From positions 1-20,453 of the forward strand of contig DASYQV010000247.1 of assembly GCA_036005125.1 (NCBI GenBank): 20,453 bases of DNA, read 5' to 3'. Below are positions 1 to 7,335 of this stretch, one piece after another; the first letter of the stretch is position 1; the number at the start of each line of letters is the position of its first letter. The notes beneath the pieces are model-generated. The model did no database searches, was not told where the DNA came from, and worked only from the letters and a program-made list of their open reading frames with translations. A program made the translations under genes and the position numbers. The stretch is from DASYQV01 sp036005125 (GTDB taxonomy: Bacteria; Acidobacteriota; Vicinamibacteria; Vicinamibacterales; UBA2999).

Positions 1-995
1 GCCATGGCGCTCAGCACCGGGGCGACGAATTCGTGGAAGGTGAAGATCGCGGAAGTGGGAAAGCCCGGCAGCACGACGACCGGCCGGCCGGACGTAGCGG
101 CCAGACAGATCGGTTTGCCCGGCTTGAGGGCGACGCCGTGCGCGACGATGCCCGGATCGCTCAGTTCGGCGACGACCCGGTACGACACGTCGCCCGCGCC
201 TTTGCTCGTCCCGCCCGACAGCACCACGATGTCGGCGACCTCGAGCGCCTCGCGCACCTTGCGACGGAGCGCGTCCTCGTCGTCAGGCACGATGCCGAGC
301 CGCCGCGGCTCGCCGCCAAGCTCGCGAACCGCGTCCGCCAGGATCTGCGCGTTCGAGTCGAAGACGCGCGCCGGCCGCATCGGTTCACCGGGTGCGATGA
401 TCTCGTCGCCGGTCGAGAGAATAGCCACGACCGGTTTGCGCCACACGTCGACGCCGGCGACGCCAATCGCCGCGAGCACTCCCGTATCGCGGCTGGTGAG
501 AATCTGCCCCCGCCGGAGGACTGTCTCGCCCGCGGTGATGTCCGTTCCGGCGAAGGCGACGCCGCTGCCGGCGGTGACCGCGCGGCGGACCTGCAACGTG
601 GCGTCTCGAACATCGACGTGCTCGATCATGACCACCGCATCGGCGCCACGCGGCACCATGCCGCCGGTCGCGATGGCGACTGCCTCTCCGCCTCTGATCA
701 CGCTCGACGGAACGATGCCGGTGTGGATCACCTCGTCACCGAGGCGCAGGCAGCGTGGAACCTCCTCGGAAGCGCCGAAGGTGTCGTGCGCGACGACGGC
801 GAAACCGTCGACGTTCGATCGGTCGAACGACGGGACGTCCAGCGGGGAGACGACGTCAGCGGCGAGAACCCGATCGAGGGCGGCGTCGAGGGCGACATGC
901 TCGGTACCGCGCGGGGTCAGATCGACGGCCGCCCGGAAGCGGCGCTCGGCCTCGTCGCGATCGAGGACCTTGAGGAACTGCTCCTGCTCACGCAT
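1..995 (-). CDS. MoeA-family molybdopterin molybdotransferase, second copy, C-terminus cut by window edge
   Basis: MoeA proteins insert molybdate (or tungstate) into adenylylated molybdopterin, the last common step in making the cofactor. I translated this gene from the minus strand; 331 residues are in view. Seen in order: the N-terminal signature DVPSFDRSNVDGFAV, then GADAVVMIEHVDV, then VAILSTGDEIIAPGEP opening the MogA-like domain, the SGGTSKGAGD loop, ALKPGKPICLA, and PGFPTSAIFTFHEFVAPV close to the edge. The last two stretches resemble, from memory, MoeA proteins that carry an extra C-terminal periplasmic-binding-protein-like domain; whether that is so here cannot be seen. The ATG at 995 overlaps the end of the preceding moeA by 8 nt, so the two are probably co-translated. 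It is clearly divergent from that neighbour, so this is a paralogue and not a recent duplicate. Family assignment is firm; metal specificity is unknown. Confidence 0.9.
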   Translation of the reverse strand, partial: MREQEQFLKVLDRDEAERRFRAAVDLTPRGTEHVALDAALDRVLAADVVSPLDVPSFDRSNVDGFAVVAHDTFGASEEVPRCLRLGDEVIHTGIVPSSVIRGGEAVAIATGGMVPRGADAVVMIEHVDVRDATLQVRRAVTAGSGVAFAGTDITAGETVLRRGQILTSRDTGVLAAIGVAGVDVWRKPVVAILSTGDEIIAPGEPMRPARVFDSNAQILADAVRELGGEPRRLGIVPDDEDALRRKVREALEVADIVVLSGGTSKGAGDVSYRVVAELSDPGIVAHGVALKPGKPICLAATSGRPVVVLPGFPTSAIFTFHEFVAPVLSAM

Positions 996-2241
996 AGAGC
1001 CAGACGTCGACATCGGCACCGGCCGGGTAGCCTTCGCTGTCATCCCCAACGATGACGAACCCGTCGGCCCTCGTCGTCGACGACAACATGGAGGCTCCTC
1101 CCACGGAGAGCGGTTCCACGCGTCCGTTCTCGAGCGTGACGCGCGCGTAATCGAGACGCCCGATCGGCGAGCTGATCTTGCGGCCGAGCGTCGCGCGGAC
1201 CGAACGGTACGGCCACGGCTTCGGAAGACCTCCAATCGCCCGGACCGCGCGCCCGGCGAAGAAATCGTAGGCGCACAGCGCGGACACCGGGTTGCCCGGC
1301 AGCAGAAAGACCAGTCGATGGCCCAGGCGGCCGAGGCCGGTCGGGCTGCTGGGGCGCATGGCGATCCCGTGCACCGCGAGCTCGCCGTGGGTGGCAACCA
1401 GCATCGGCGCGAGATCCTCGACGCCGACACTCGAACCGCCCGAGACGATGACGACGTCTGCATCGGCCTGCAACGCCGCCAGGATGGCGTCCGGATCGTC
1501 GGGGACGAGGCCCGGACAATCGACGAGGGCGCCGTCACGCCGCGCCAGCGCGGCGAGCATCGGTCCATTCGCGTCGCTGATCTGGAAGCCGCGCGGGCGC
1601 GATCCCGCCGGAAGCAGTTCGTTTCCGGTGATCACCAGCCGCACGCGCGGCCGTCGGATCACGCGAGCCTCGGAGACGCCGACCGAGCTCATGACGCCGA
1701 GATCCTGAGGACGCAGCACCCGCCCCTCGTCGAGTATCGTCGTGCCGGCGACGACGTCTTCCCCGCGCCTGCCGACGTTCTTGCCGGGCGACATCGTCGA
1801 GAGTGCGGCGACCTGGTCGCAGCCTTCCGCGATCACCTCGGCGAACTCCGCCGGCAGGACGGCGTCGGCGCCAACCGGCATCGGAGCGCCGGTCATGATT
1901 CGGACAGCCTGACCGGCGGTGAGGGTCCCCCGGAACGGCGATCCAGGCAGGGCGTCCCCGACGATCCGGAGCGTGAGCCGGTTGTACGAGGTCGCCCCTT
2001 CCGTTGAGTCTGCAACAACGGCGTAGCCGTCCATCGTCGCGCGATCGAAACCCGGAACGTCGATGTCGCTCACGATGGGGGAGGCGAGCACGCGGCCGGC
2101 GGCGGCCGCGAGCGGGACGAGCTCGGCCTCGAGCGTGCGCAACTGACCGTCCAGCCAGGCCAGCGCCGCCTCGACGGTGTTGCGCTTCGCAAAGCCCTGC
2201 ATCCGCACGTCGCGGGCAGCCGCGGATCTCGGTTCGGTCAT
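988..2241 (-). CDS. moeA: Molybdopterin molybdotransferase MoeA
   Basis: This protein is expected to insert molybdate or tungstate into adenylylated molybdopterin in the cytoplasm. From the chosen ATG it has 417 residues, close to the usual length of about 410. Visible motifs are DVPGFDRATMDGYAV near the N-terminus, VGADAVLPAEF in the middle, RPRVRLVITGNELLPAG opening the MogA-like domain, the VSGGSSVG loop and LLPGNPVSALCAYDFF near the end. Where the neighbouring paralogue has LKPGKP, this one has MRPSSP. Start choice is uncertain: in-frame ATGs lie at 2295, 2241 and 2202, and none has a clear Shine-Dalgarno. I chose 2241 because the family-like sequence begins soon after it and the bases upstream form hairpins. 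It lies downstream of the formate dehydrogenase genes and overlaps the next moeA, so it probably serves the enzymes of this cluster. Confidence 0.92.
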   Translation of the reverse strand: MTEPRSAAARDVRMQGFAKRNTVEAALAWLDGQLRTLEAELVPLAAAAGRVLASPIVSDIDVPGFDRATMDGYAVVADSTEGATSYNRLTLRIVGDALPGSPFRGTLTAGQAVRIMTGAPMPVGADAVLPAEFAEVIAEGCDQVAALSTMSPGKNVGRRGEDVVAGTTILDEGRVLRPQDLGVMSSVGVSEARVIRRPRVRLVITGNELLPAGSRPRGFQISDANGPMLAALARRDGALVDCPGLVPDDPDAILAALQADADVVIVSGGSSVGVEDLAPMLVATHGELAVHGIAMRPSSPTGLGRLGHRLVFLLPGNPVSALCAYDFFAGRAVRAIGGLPKPWPYRSVRATLGRKISSPIGRLDYARVTLENGRVEPLSVGGASMLSSTTRADGFVIVGDDSEGYPAGADVDVWLYA

Positions 2242-2243
2242 CA

Positions 2244-2302
2244 GCCCGTTATGCGGCCCGGAACGGAGAATTCTGTACCCGTTGTGCGACGGCATAACGG
2301 GC
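2244..2302 (-). promoter_or_regulatory. Possible alternative-hairpin leader directly upstream of moeA
   Basis: Read as minus-strand RNA, segment A (2301-2292, CCCGTTATGC) is followed by segment B (2287-2278, GCACAACGGG) and segment C (2254-2244, GCATAACGGGC). A can pair with B around a 4-nt loop with one mismatch, or with C as a perfect 11-bp stem (2302-2292 with 2254-2244). C ends 2 nt before the chosen moeA ATG at 2241. The complementarity is seen directly; a regulatory role is inference. If the true start is 2295, this segment would be coding. Confidence 0.4.
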
Positions 2303-2304
2303 TA

Positions 2305-2354
2305 GGCGCGCTCGAAGGAACGGCGTCAAGCCGTTCCGGTAGACAGAGCGCGCC
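2305..2354. repeat. Nested inverted repeat
   Basis: A 9-bp outer stem (GGCGCGCTC at 2305-2313 with GAGCGCGCC at 2346-2354) encloses an 8-bp inner stem (GGAACGGC at 2317-2324 with GCCGTTCC at 2330-2337, loop GTCAA). Both stems are perfect. On the minus strand it lies between the hairpins that follow the formate dehydrogenase gene and the alternative hairpins before moeA. It could belong to a structured leader RNA or a mobile palindrome. Confidence 0.65.
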
Positions 2355-2416
2355 AAAAGATACTGGTCGAACCAGCCGAGGGGCTCCGCGGGATATCGAG
2401 AGGCGGAGCCCCTTGG
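2355..2416 (-). terminator. Hairpin pair and short T-run after the formate dehydrogenase gene
   Basis: Read on the minus strand, a strong stem comes first: 2403-2413 pairs perfectly with 2379-2389 over 11 bp, extendable to 14 bp with one mismatch on this strand, around a 13-nt loop. A second small hairpin CTGGT/ACCAG (2375-2363, loop TCG) follows, and then TATCTTTT at 2362-2355. This resembles an intrinsic terminator about 42 nt past the stop at 2458, though the T-run is short. It may let only part of the transcription reach the two moeA genes. Confidence 0.5.
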
Positions 2417-2457
2417 ATGGTTCCGAGGTCGAGACGACCGTCGGGGCGTCGGTCGAC

Positions 2458-5274
2458 TTATCGCCGCACGTCGGGGACGAGGTCCGCAAGCAGGCTTCCG
2501 CCGCCAAAGCTCAGACGCTCCGGAGGCGCTCCGCCAGGGATCACCTTGACCGCGCAGTACTTGAATTCCGGAATCTTCCCGAACGGATCGAGGACGGGGT
2601 TGGTGAGCATGTTCGCGGCGGCCTCGTAGTAGCAGAACGGCACGAAGACCGCGCCCCGCGGCATCCCATCGTCGGCGCGCGCGTACAGGGAGATGCTCCC
2701 GCGGCGCGAGGTGATCGTCAGCGTGCCGCCCGGCGCCACTCCGTAGGACTCCAGGTCCAGCGGATGCACCGACGCGACCGGTTCCGGCTCGATGAAGTCG
2801 AGCGCCGAGGCGCGCCTCGTCATCGCACCCGTGTGCCAGTGCTCGAGCTGACGGCCGGTGATGAGCACCGTCGGAAAGTCGGCGTCCGGACGCTCGGCGG
2901 CCGACAGCAGATCCGCGGGGACGAACTTGCCGCGGCCCGTCGGGGTCGGGAATCGGTCGACGAAGACAACCGGCTGACCGGGATCACCTTCTTTCACGCA
3001 GGGATAGGTCACCGACGATTCGGTCTCGAGACGTTCCCACGTGATGCCGGCGATCGAGTCCATGCAGGTGCGCATCTCGTTGAACACGTCACGCGGATGC
3101 GTGTAGCGCCAGTCGAGGCCCATGCGTCTCGCGAGCTCCGTCAGCAGCCAGAAGTCCTCTTTGACGTCGCCGGGAGGATCGATGGCTTTGCGACCGAGCT
3201 GCACCATGCGATCGGTGTTCGTCACCGTGCCGATCTTCTCGGGCCATGCGGTGGCGGCGAGCACGACATCGGCGAGATACGCCGTCTCGGTCAGGAAGAT
3301 GTCCTGGACGACGAGGTGATCGAGCCGCGCCAGCGCTTCGCGCGCGTGGTCCACGTCGGGATCCGACATCGCGGGGTTCTCGCCCATGATGTACATCGCG
3401 CGGATCTGGCGCTTCTTGGCGGCGTTCATGATCTCGACGACCGTGAGCCCGGGATCCGGATCGAGCGTCGTCTTCCACAAGGACTCGAACCGCTCGCGGG
3501 CTGCCGGCGTGCTGACCCGCTGATAGTCCGGATAGAACATGGGGATTAGACCCGAATCGGACGCGCCCTGCACGTTGTTCTGGCCACGCAGCGGATGCAG
3601 ACCCGAGCCGGGCTTGCCGATCTGACCGGTCGAGAGGGCGAGCGCGATCAGGCAGCGCGCGTTGTCGGTTCCGTGCACGTGCTGGGAGATCCCCATGCCC
3701 CACATGATTATCGACGCCTTCGAGGTCGCGTACAACCGGGCGACCTCGCGGATGGTCTGCGCGTCGATTCCGCAGATCGGCGCCATCACCTCGGGCGGGA
3801 ACTTCCGCACGTTTTCGGCGAGCTCGGCGTAGCCCGACGTGCGGTCGCGAACGAACGCCTCGTTCACCAGCCCCTCATCGACGATGACGTGCAGCATGGC
3901 GTTGAGAAGCGCGACGTCGGTATCGGGATTGAACTGCAGGAAGTAGGTGGCGTGACGCGCCAGATCGCTGCGGCGCGGATCGGCCACGATCAGCTTGGCG
4001 CCGGCCTTCGCCGCGTTCTTCATCCACGTCGCAGCGACGGGATGGTTGCTGGTCGGGTTCGCGCCGATGAGGAAGATGACCTCGGCCTTCGCGACGTCGC
4101 GTACCTGGTTCGACACCGCGCCCGAATTGATCCCTTCCATCAGCGCCGCCACGCTCGATGCGTGGCAGAGCCGGGTGCAGTGGTCGACGTTGTTCGATCC
4201 GAAGCCGGTGCGGACGAGCTTCTGGAACAGGTACGCCTCTTCGTTGGTCCCCTTCGCCGAGCCGAAACCGGCGAGTGCACGCTTGCCGTACGTATCGCGG
4301 GCGTCGCGCAGTCCTTTTGCGGCGACGTCGAGCGCCTCCTCCCACGTCGCCTCACGGAAGACCTCGTACCAGTTCTCCGGATCGACGACGAAGTCCTTGT
4401 GTTTCGGGACGCCTGGCTTGCGGATCAGCGGTTTCGTCAGCCGGTGCCGGTGCTGCACATAATCGAAGCCGTAGCGCCCCTTGACGCAGAGACGGCTGGA
4501 ATTCGCCGGTCCATTCCGGCCCTGGACGAACAGAATCCGGTTGTTCGTAATGTTGTAGGTGAGCAGGCACCCGACACCGCAGTAGGGACAGACCGAGTCA
4601 ACCGTTTTTTCCGGTACCACGTTGGCCACGTCGCGCGCCGGCATGAGCGCGCCGGTCGGGCAGGCCTGGACGCACTCGCCGCAGGCGACGCAGGTGGAAT
4701 CGCCCATCGGATCGTCGAGGTCGAAGACGATCTTCGAGTGGTCGCCGCGGAACGCGTATCCGATCACGTCGTTGACCTGCTCTTCGCGGCAGGCGCGGAC
4801 GCAGCGCTTGCACTGGATGCAGGCGTCCAGGTGAACGGCCATCGCGGGGTGCGAGAGATCCTCGACCGGCTGCGGACGCGCACCGAACCGGGGCTTGGCG
4901 ACGCTCAGCTTCTTCGCCCAGCGATCCAGTTCCGAGTTCCGCGTGTAGGACGCCTCGGGAACATCAGCCAGCAGCAGCTCGATCGACATCTTCTGGCTGG
5001 TGAGGGCGCGGGCGTTGTTGGTCGTGACCTCCATGCCGTCTTTCGGGTAGCGGCAGCAGGACGGCGCGAGCACGCGCTCCCCCTTGATCTCCACCATGCA
5101 CGTCCGGCAGTTTCCGTCCGCGCGCATCCCCTCCATGTAGCAGAGACGCGGGATCTCGACACCTTCGGCCTGCGCCGTCTGGAGGATCGTCCGGTCGGCC
5201 CGGCCGACGACGGTCTTCCCGTTGAGCGTGAAGGTCACGGTGGACACCGCCGCGGCCGCGTTGGTCTCGAGCAT
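2458..5274 (-). CDS. NAD-linked formate dehydrogenase catalytic (alpha) subunit, NuoG-like
   Basis: This subunit is expected to oxidise formate to CO2 (or the reverse) at a bis-pterin Mo or W centre and pass electrons through iron-sulfur clusters to the diaphorase encoded just upstream. Numbered from ATG 5274 (938 residues): an N-terminal [2Fe-2S] domain with Cys45, 56, 59 and 73; a His-Cys3-type site around HLDACIQCKRC; a CVACGECVQACP ferredoxin motif near 195-206; and the active-site [4Fe-4S] motif CPYCGVGC from 229 with Cys263. The motif CTRLCHASSV puts a cysteine at about 370 as metal ligand, followed by the conserved His, so this is a Cys and not a Sec enzyme. LRGQNNVQGASDSG carries the conserved Arg of the substrate site. 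Length and order match FdsA-like soluble enzymes. The start ATG shares one base with the upstream stop (TGATG); a GTG one codon earlier is possible. Confidence 0.93.
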   Translation of the reverse strand: MLETNAAAAVSTVTFTLNGKTVVGRADRTILQTAQAEGVEIPRLCYMEGMRADGNCRTCMVEIKGERVLAPSCCRYPKDGMEVTTNNARALTSQKMSIELLLADVPEASYTRNSELDRWAKKLSVAKPRFGARPQPVEDLSHPAMAVHLDACIQCKRCVRACREEQVNDVIGYAFRGDHSKIVFDLDDPMGDSTCVACGECVQACPTGALMPARDVANVVPEKTVDSVCPYCGVGCLLTYNITNNRILFVQGRNGPANSSRLCVKGRYGFDYVQHRHRLTKPLIRKPGVPKHKDFVVDPENWYEVFREATWEEALDVAAKGLRDARDTYGKRALAGFGSAKGTNEEAYLFQKLVRTGFGSNNVDHCTRLCHASSVAALMEGINSGAVSNQVRDVAKAEVIFLIGANPTSNHPVAATWMKNAAKAGAKLIVADPRRSDLARHATYFLQFNPDTDVALLNAMLHVIVDEGLVNEAFVRDRTSGYAELAENVRKFPPEVMAPICGIDAQTIREVARLYATSKASIIMWGMGISQHVHGTDNARCLIALALSTGQIGKPGSGLHPLRGQNNVQGASDSGLIPMFYPDYQRVSTPAARERFESLWKTTLDPDPGLTVVEIMNAAKKRQIRAMYIMGENPAMSDPDVDHAREALARLDHLVVQDIFLTETAYLADVVLAATAWPEKIGTVTNTDRMVQLGRKAIDPPGDVKEDFWLLTELARRMGLDWRYTHPRDVFNEMRTCMDSIAGITWERLETESSVTYPCVKEGDPGQPVVFVDRFPTPTGRGKFVPADLLSAAERPDADFPTVLITGRQLEHWHTGAMTRRASALDFIEPEPVASVHPLDLESYGVAPGGTLTITSRRGSISLYARADDGMPRGAVFVPFCYYEAAANMLTNPVLDPFGKIPEFKYCAVKVIPGGAPPERLSFGGGSLLADLVPDVRR

Positions 5275-7007
5275 CACTCGACTTCCTCAGGGAAATACTT
5301 CATGACCGAGAGTACCGGGTTGGGAGCGGCCTGGCCCAGCCCGCAGATCGACGCATCGACCATCACTTGCGACAACTCTTCCAGGAGCGGCCGGTCCCAA
5401 CGGCGCTCTGCCATGAGTGGTAGCGCTTTGGCGGTGCCGACGCGACATGGGGTGCACTGGCCGCACGATTCCTCAGCGAAGAATTTCATCAGATTGCGGG
5501 CGGCAGCTCTGGCGCTGTCCCTGTCGGACAGCACGACGATCGCGGCCGATCCGATGAAGCAGCCGTATGGCGTGAGCGTGTCGAAATCGAGCGGTACATC
5601 CGCCATCGAAGCGGGCAGAATGCCGCCCGAGGCGCCGCCCGGAAGGTAGCCGTACAGCGTGTGACCGTCGAGCATGCCCCCGCAGTACTCGTCAACGAGC
5701 TCCCGAAGCGTGATGCCCGCCGGCGCCAGATGAACCCCCGGCCGCTTCACACGCCCGCTCACCGAGAACGAGCGCAGGCCGTTGCGGCCGTGCCGTCCGT
5801 GTCCGGCGAACCAAGCGGGCCCGTTCTCGAGGATCGCGCGGACCCAGTGCAGCGTCTCCATGTTGTGCTCGAGCGTGGGACGGCCGAACAGCCCGACCTG
5901 TGCCACGTAAGGAGGACGCAGACGCGGCTCCCCGCGCTTACCCTCGATCGAATTGATCATCGCGGACTCTTCGCCACAGATGTACGCGCCGGCTCCCCGG
6001 CGGAGGTGGAACCTCGGAAGCGCACATGGCGGATCGCGCTGAAGATCGGCCAGCTCCCGCTCGAGGATTTCACGGCAGCCGTGATACTCGTCGCGCAGGT
6101 AGATGTACACGCCTTCGATGCCGACGGCCCATGCCGCGATGATCGCGCCTTCGAGAAACCGGTGTGGATCGCGCTCGAGATAGTACCGATCCTTGAACGT
6201 ACCCGGCTCGCCTTCGTCGATGTTGATCGCCATCAGACGCGGAGCCGGTTCGGCCGACACGATCTTCCATTTCCGCCCGGCGGGGAAGCCTGCGCCGCCG
6301 AGACCACGCAGGCCCGATTCCTCCATGAGCGCGATGACGTCGGCCGCCCTCCGCGCGCCGCTGACGCACGCCTCGGCCAGGCGGTATCCGCCCGCGGCCC
6401 GGTAGGCGGCGTAGTCGATGTGCCCCGGCGTGATCGCGGGATCCGACATAACATGTCTGACGGCACCGGCTCGAACCCGCGCGGCCACCGTCTCGACCGT
6501 GGCGTGTGGGACCGGGTTCTGACCGACGACGGCGACTGGCGCGGTCTCGCAGCGACCGAGGCACGGCGCAGGCAGCACCCGGACCCCAGGGCCAAGCATC
6601 GACGGCAACACCTGGAGCAGCTGGTGAGATCCGGCGAGATCGCACGAGATCGAGTCGCAGACGCGGACGGTAATCGCAGGAGGCTCGGGCTCGCCTTCCT
6701 TCACCACGTCGAAATGGTGATAGAAGGTGGCAACTTCGTAGACTTCGGCCATCGACAGCTTCATCTCGTCCGCCAGCGCGACGAGGTGTGCGGCGCGGAG
6801 ACAGCCGAACCGATCCTGAATCTTGTGGAGATGCTCGATCAGCAGGTCCCGCCGGCGCGGCTCCTCGCCGAGGAGCGCGAGCACGTCCTTTCGCGCCTGC
6901 GGATCGACACTCCGCCCCTTGGGCGTCCCGCGGACGCGTGAACGCTTGCCTGCCGACGGGCTGCGGCGGGCCGAACCGGGCTGGCGTGGTGGAGTATGCT
7001 CGCTCAT
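5274..7007 (-). CDS. Fused NuoE/NuoF-like NADH diaphorase subunit of formate dehydrogenase
   Basis: This protein joins two units that are usually separate (FdsG and FdsB, or NuoE and NuoF). It is expected to carry electrons between the formate dehydrogenase alpha subunit and NAD+ through FMN. Numbered from ATG 7007 (577 residues): a basic, low-complexity tail to about 35; a NuoE-like thioredoxin-fold domain with [2Fe-2S] cysteines at 117, 122, 149 and 153 (CDSISC and CLGRC); then a NuoF-like domain with the glycine-rich GLRGLGGAGFPAGRKW, EGEPGTFKDR and GAGAYICGEESAMINSIEG for FMN and NADH; and the [4Fe-4S] motif ESCGQCTPCR with a fourth Cys at 555. No stop or shift is seen at the junction near residue 190, so the fusion appears genuine. 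A GTG at 7034 would add 9 residues. It is the first gene of the minus arm. Confidence 0.92.
   Translation of the reverse strand: MSEHTPPRQPGSARRSPSAGKRSRVRGTPKGRSVDPQARKDVLALLGEEPRRRDLLIEHLHKIQDRFGCLRAAHLVALADEMKLSMAEVYEVATFYHHFDVVKEGEPEPPAITVRVCDSISCDLAGSHQLLQVLPSMLGPGVRVLPAPCLGRCETAPVAVVGQNPVPHATVETVAARVRAGAVRHVMSDPAITPGHIDYAAYRAAGGYRLAEACVSGARRAADVIALMEESGLRGLGGAGFPAGRKWKIVSAEPAPRLMAINIDEGEPGTFKDRYYLERDPHRFLEGAIIAAWAVGIEGVYIYLRDEYHGCREILERELADLQRDPPCALPRFHLRRGAGAYICGEESAMINSIEGKRGEPRLRPPYVAQVGLFGRPTLEHNMETLHWVRAILENGPAWFAGHGRHGRNGLRSFSVSGRVKRPGVHLAPAGITLRELVDEYCGGMLDGHTLYGYLPGGASGGILPASMADVPLDFDTLTPYGCFIGSAAIVVLSDRDSARAAARNLMKFFAEESCGQCTPCRVGTAKALPLMAERRWDRPLLEELSQVMVDASICGLGQAAPNPVLSVMKYFPEEVE
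5282..5288 (-). promoter_or_regulatory. Ribosome binding site for the formate dehydrogenase alpha gene
   Basis: GAGGAAG lies 7 nt upstream of ATG 5274, inside the end of the diaphorase gene. It supports 5274 as the start and translational coupling across the TGATG junction. Confidence 0.55.
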
Positions 7008-7015
7008 GCGGCGCG

Positions 7016-7044
7016 ACGCGTCGGCGTCTGGCACATGCTATCAT
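7016..7044 (+). promoter_or_regulatory. Candidate promoter for the moaD-like/AOR arm
   Basis: TGCTATCAT at 7036-7044 resembles an extended -10 element (TGnTATAAT, one mismatch in the hexamer). No good -35 is visible at the expected distance. It would put transcription start about 24 nt before the ATG at 7075. The whole gap between the two arms is only 67 bp, so promoters for both directions must overlap here. This is a motif match by eye only. Confidence 0.3.
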
Positions 7045-7074
7045 TTGTGGCAATCCTCGGGTTCGAGCCACCAT

Positions 7075-7329
7075 ATGTACGTTGAATTTCTGGGTATTCC
7101 CCGCGAGCGCGTCGGTCTCACGGAGCTTCGTGTACAGGCGTGCACGCTGGGCGAGCTGCTCGGCACCCTCGCCGCGCGCTTCCCGGCACTCACCGGGCTC
7201 GTCGCGGCGGAAGGCTTCCACCCCTCGATAGCCGCGAACCTGAATGGTGACGAATTCGTTAGGGATCCCGATACGGTTCTGGCCGAGCACGATCACCTGT
7301 TGATCCTGTCTGCCGACGCCGGCGGCTAG
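7075..7329 (+). CDS. MoaD/ThiS-like ubiquitin-fold sulfur carrier protein
   Basis: Small proteins of this family are activated at a C-terminal Gly-Gly and carry sulfur as a thiocarboxylate; MoaD supplies the dithiolene sulfur of molybdopterin. The 84-residue product starts MYVEFLGIPRERVG, has hydrophobic stretches typical of a beta-grasp fold (LTELRVQACTLGELLGTLA and HDHLLILSADAGG), and ends exactly in Gly-Gly. The ATG at 7075 fits the family's N-terminus; the same frame stays open further upstream, but that part overlaps the divergent gene and is not family-like. The stop is 6 nt before the AOR gene, so they are surely one transcript. MoaD-like genes are often found beside AOR genes, which suggests a dedicated supply of sulfur for the tungsten cofactor; this is inference. 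A ThiS role is less likely since no thiamin genes are near. Confidence 0.85.
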   Translation: MYVEFLGIPRERVGLTELRVQACTLGELLGTLAARFPALTGLVAAEGFHPSIAANLNGDEFVRDPDTVLAEHDHLLILSADAGG

Positions 7330-7335
7330 CCGGTC

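Noticed and set aside
4..2007. A 667-codon open frame on the plus strand
   Set aside because: Its translation is rich in Arg, Ser, Thr and Ala with no domain. It lies opposite two clear moeA genes; in GC-rich DNA the antisense frame often stays open.
2244..2302. A 59-bp inverted repeat that resembles an integron attC site in length
   Set aside because: The core bases are in the wrong order: attC needs RYYYAAC on the left and GTTRRRY on the right, but here GTT is on the left and AAC on the right. No integrase or cassette array is present.
2242..2457. Moco riboswitch upstream of moeA
   Set aside because: The position is right, but I could not match the known motif's conserved bases from memory. 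Kept only as a general structured-leader finding; a covariance search would decide.
4152..4170. Selenocysteine codon in the formate dehydrogenase active site
   Set aside because: The codon at the metal-ligand position is a normal Cys codon (CTRLCHASSV), with no in-frame TGA.
3595..5649. A 684-codon open frame on the plus strand opposite formate dehydrogenase
   Set aside because: It spans the junction of two real minus-strand genes and shows no family motif.
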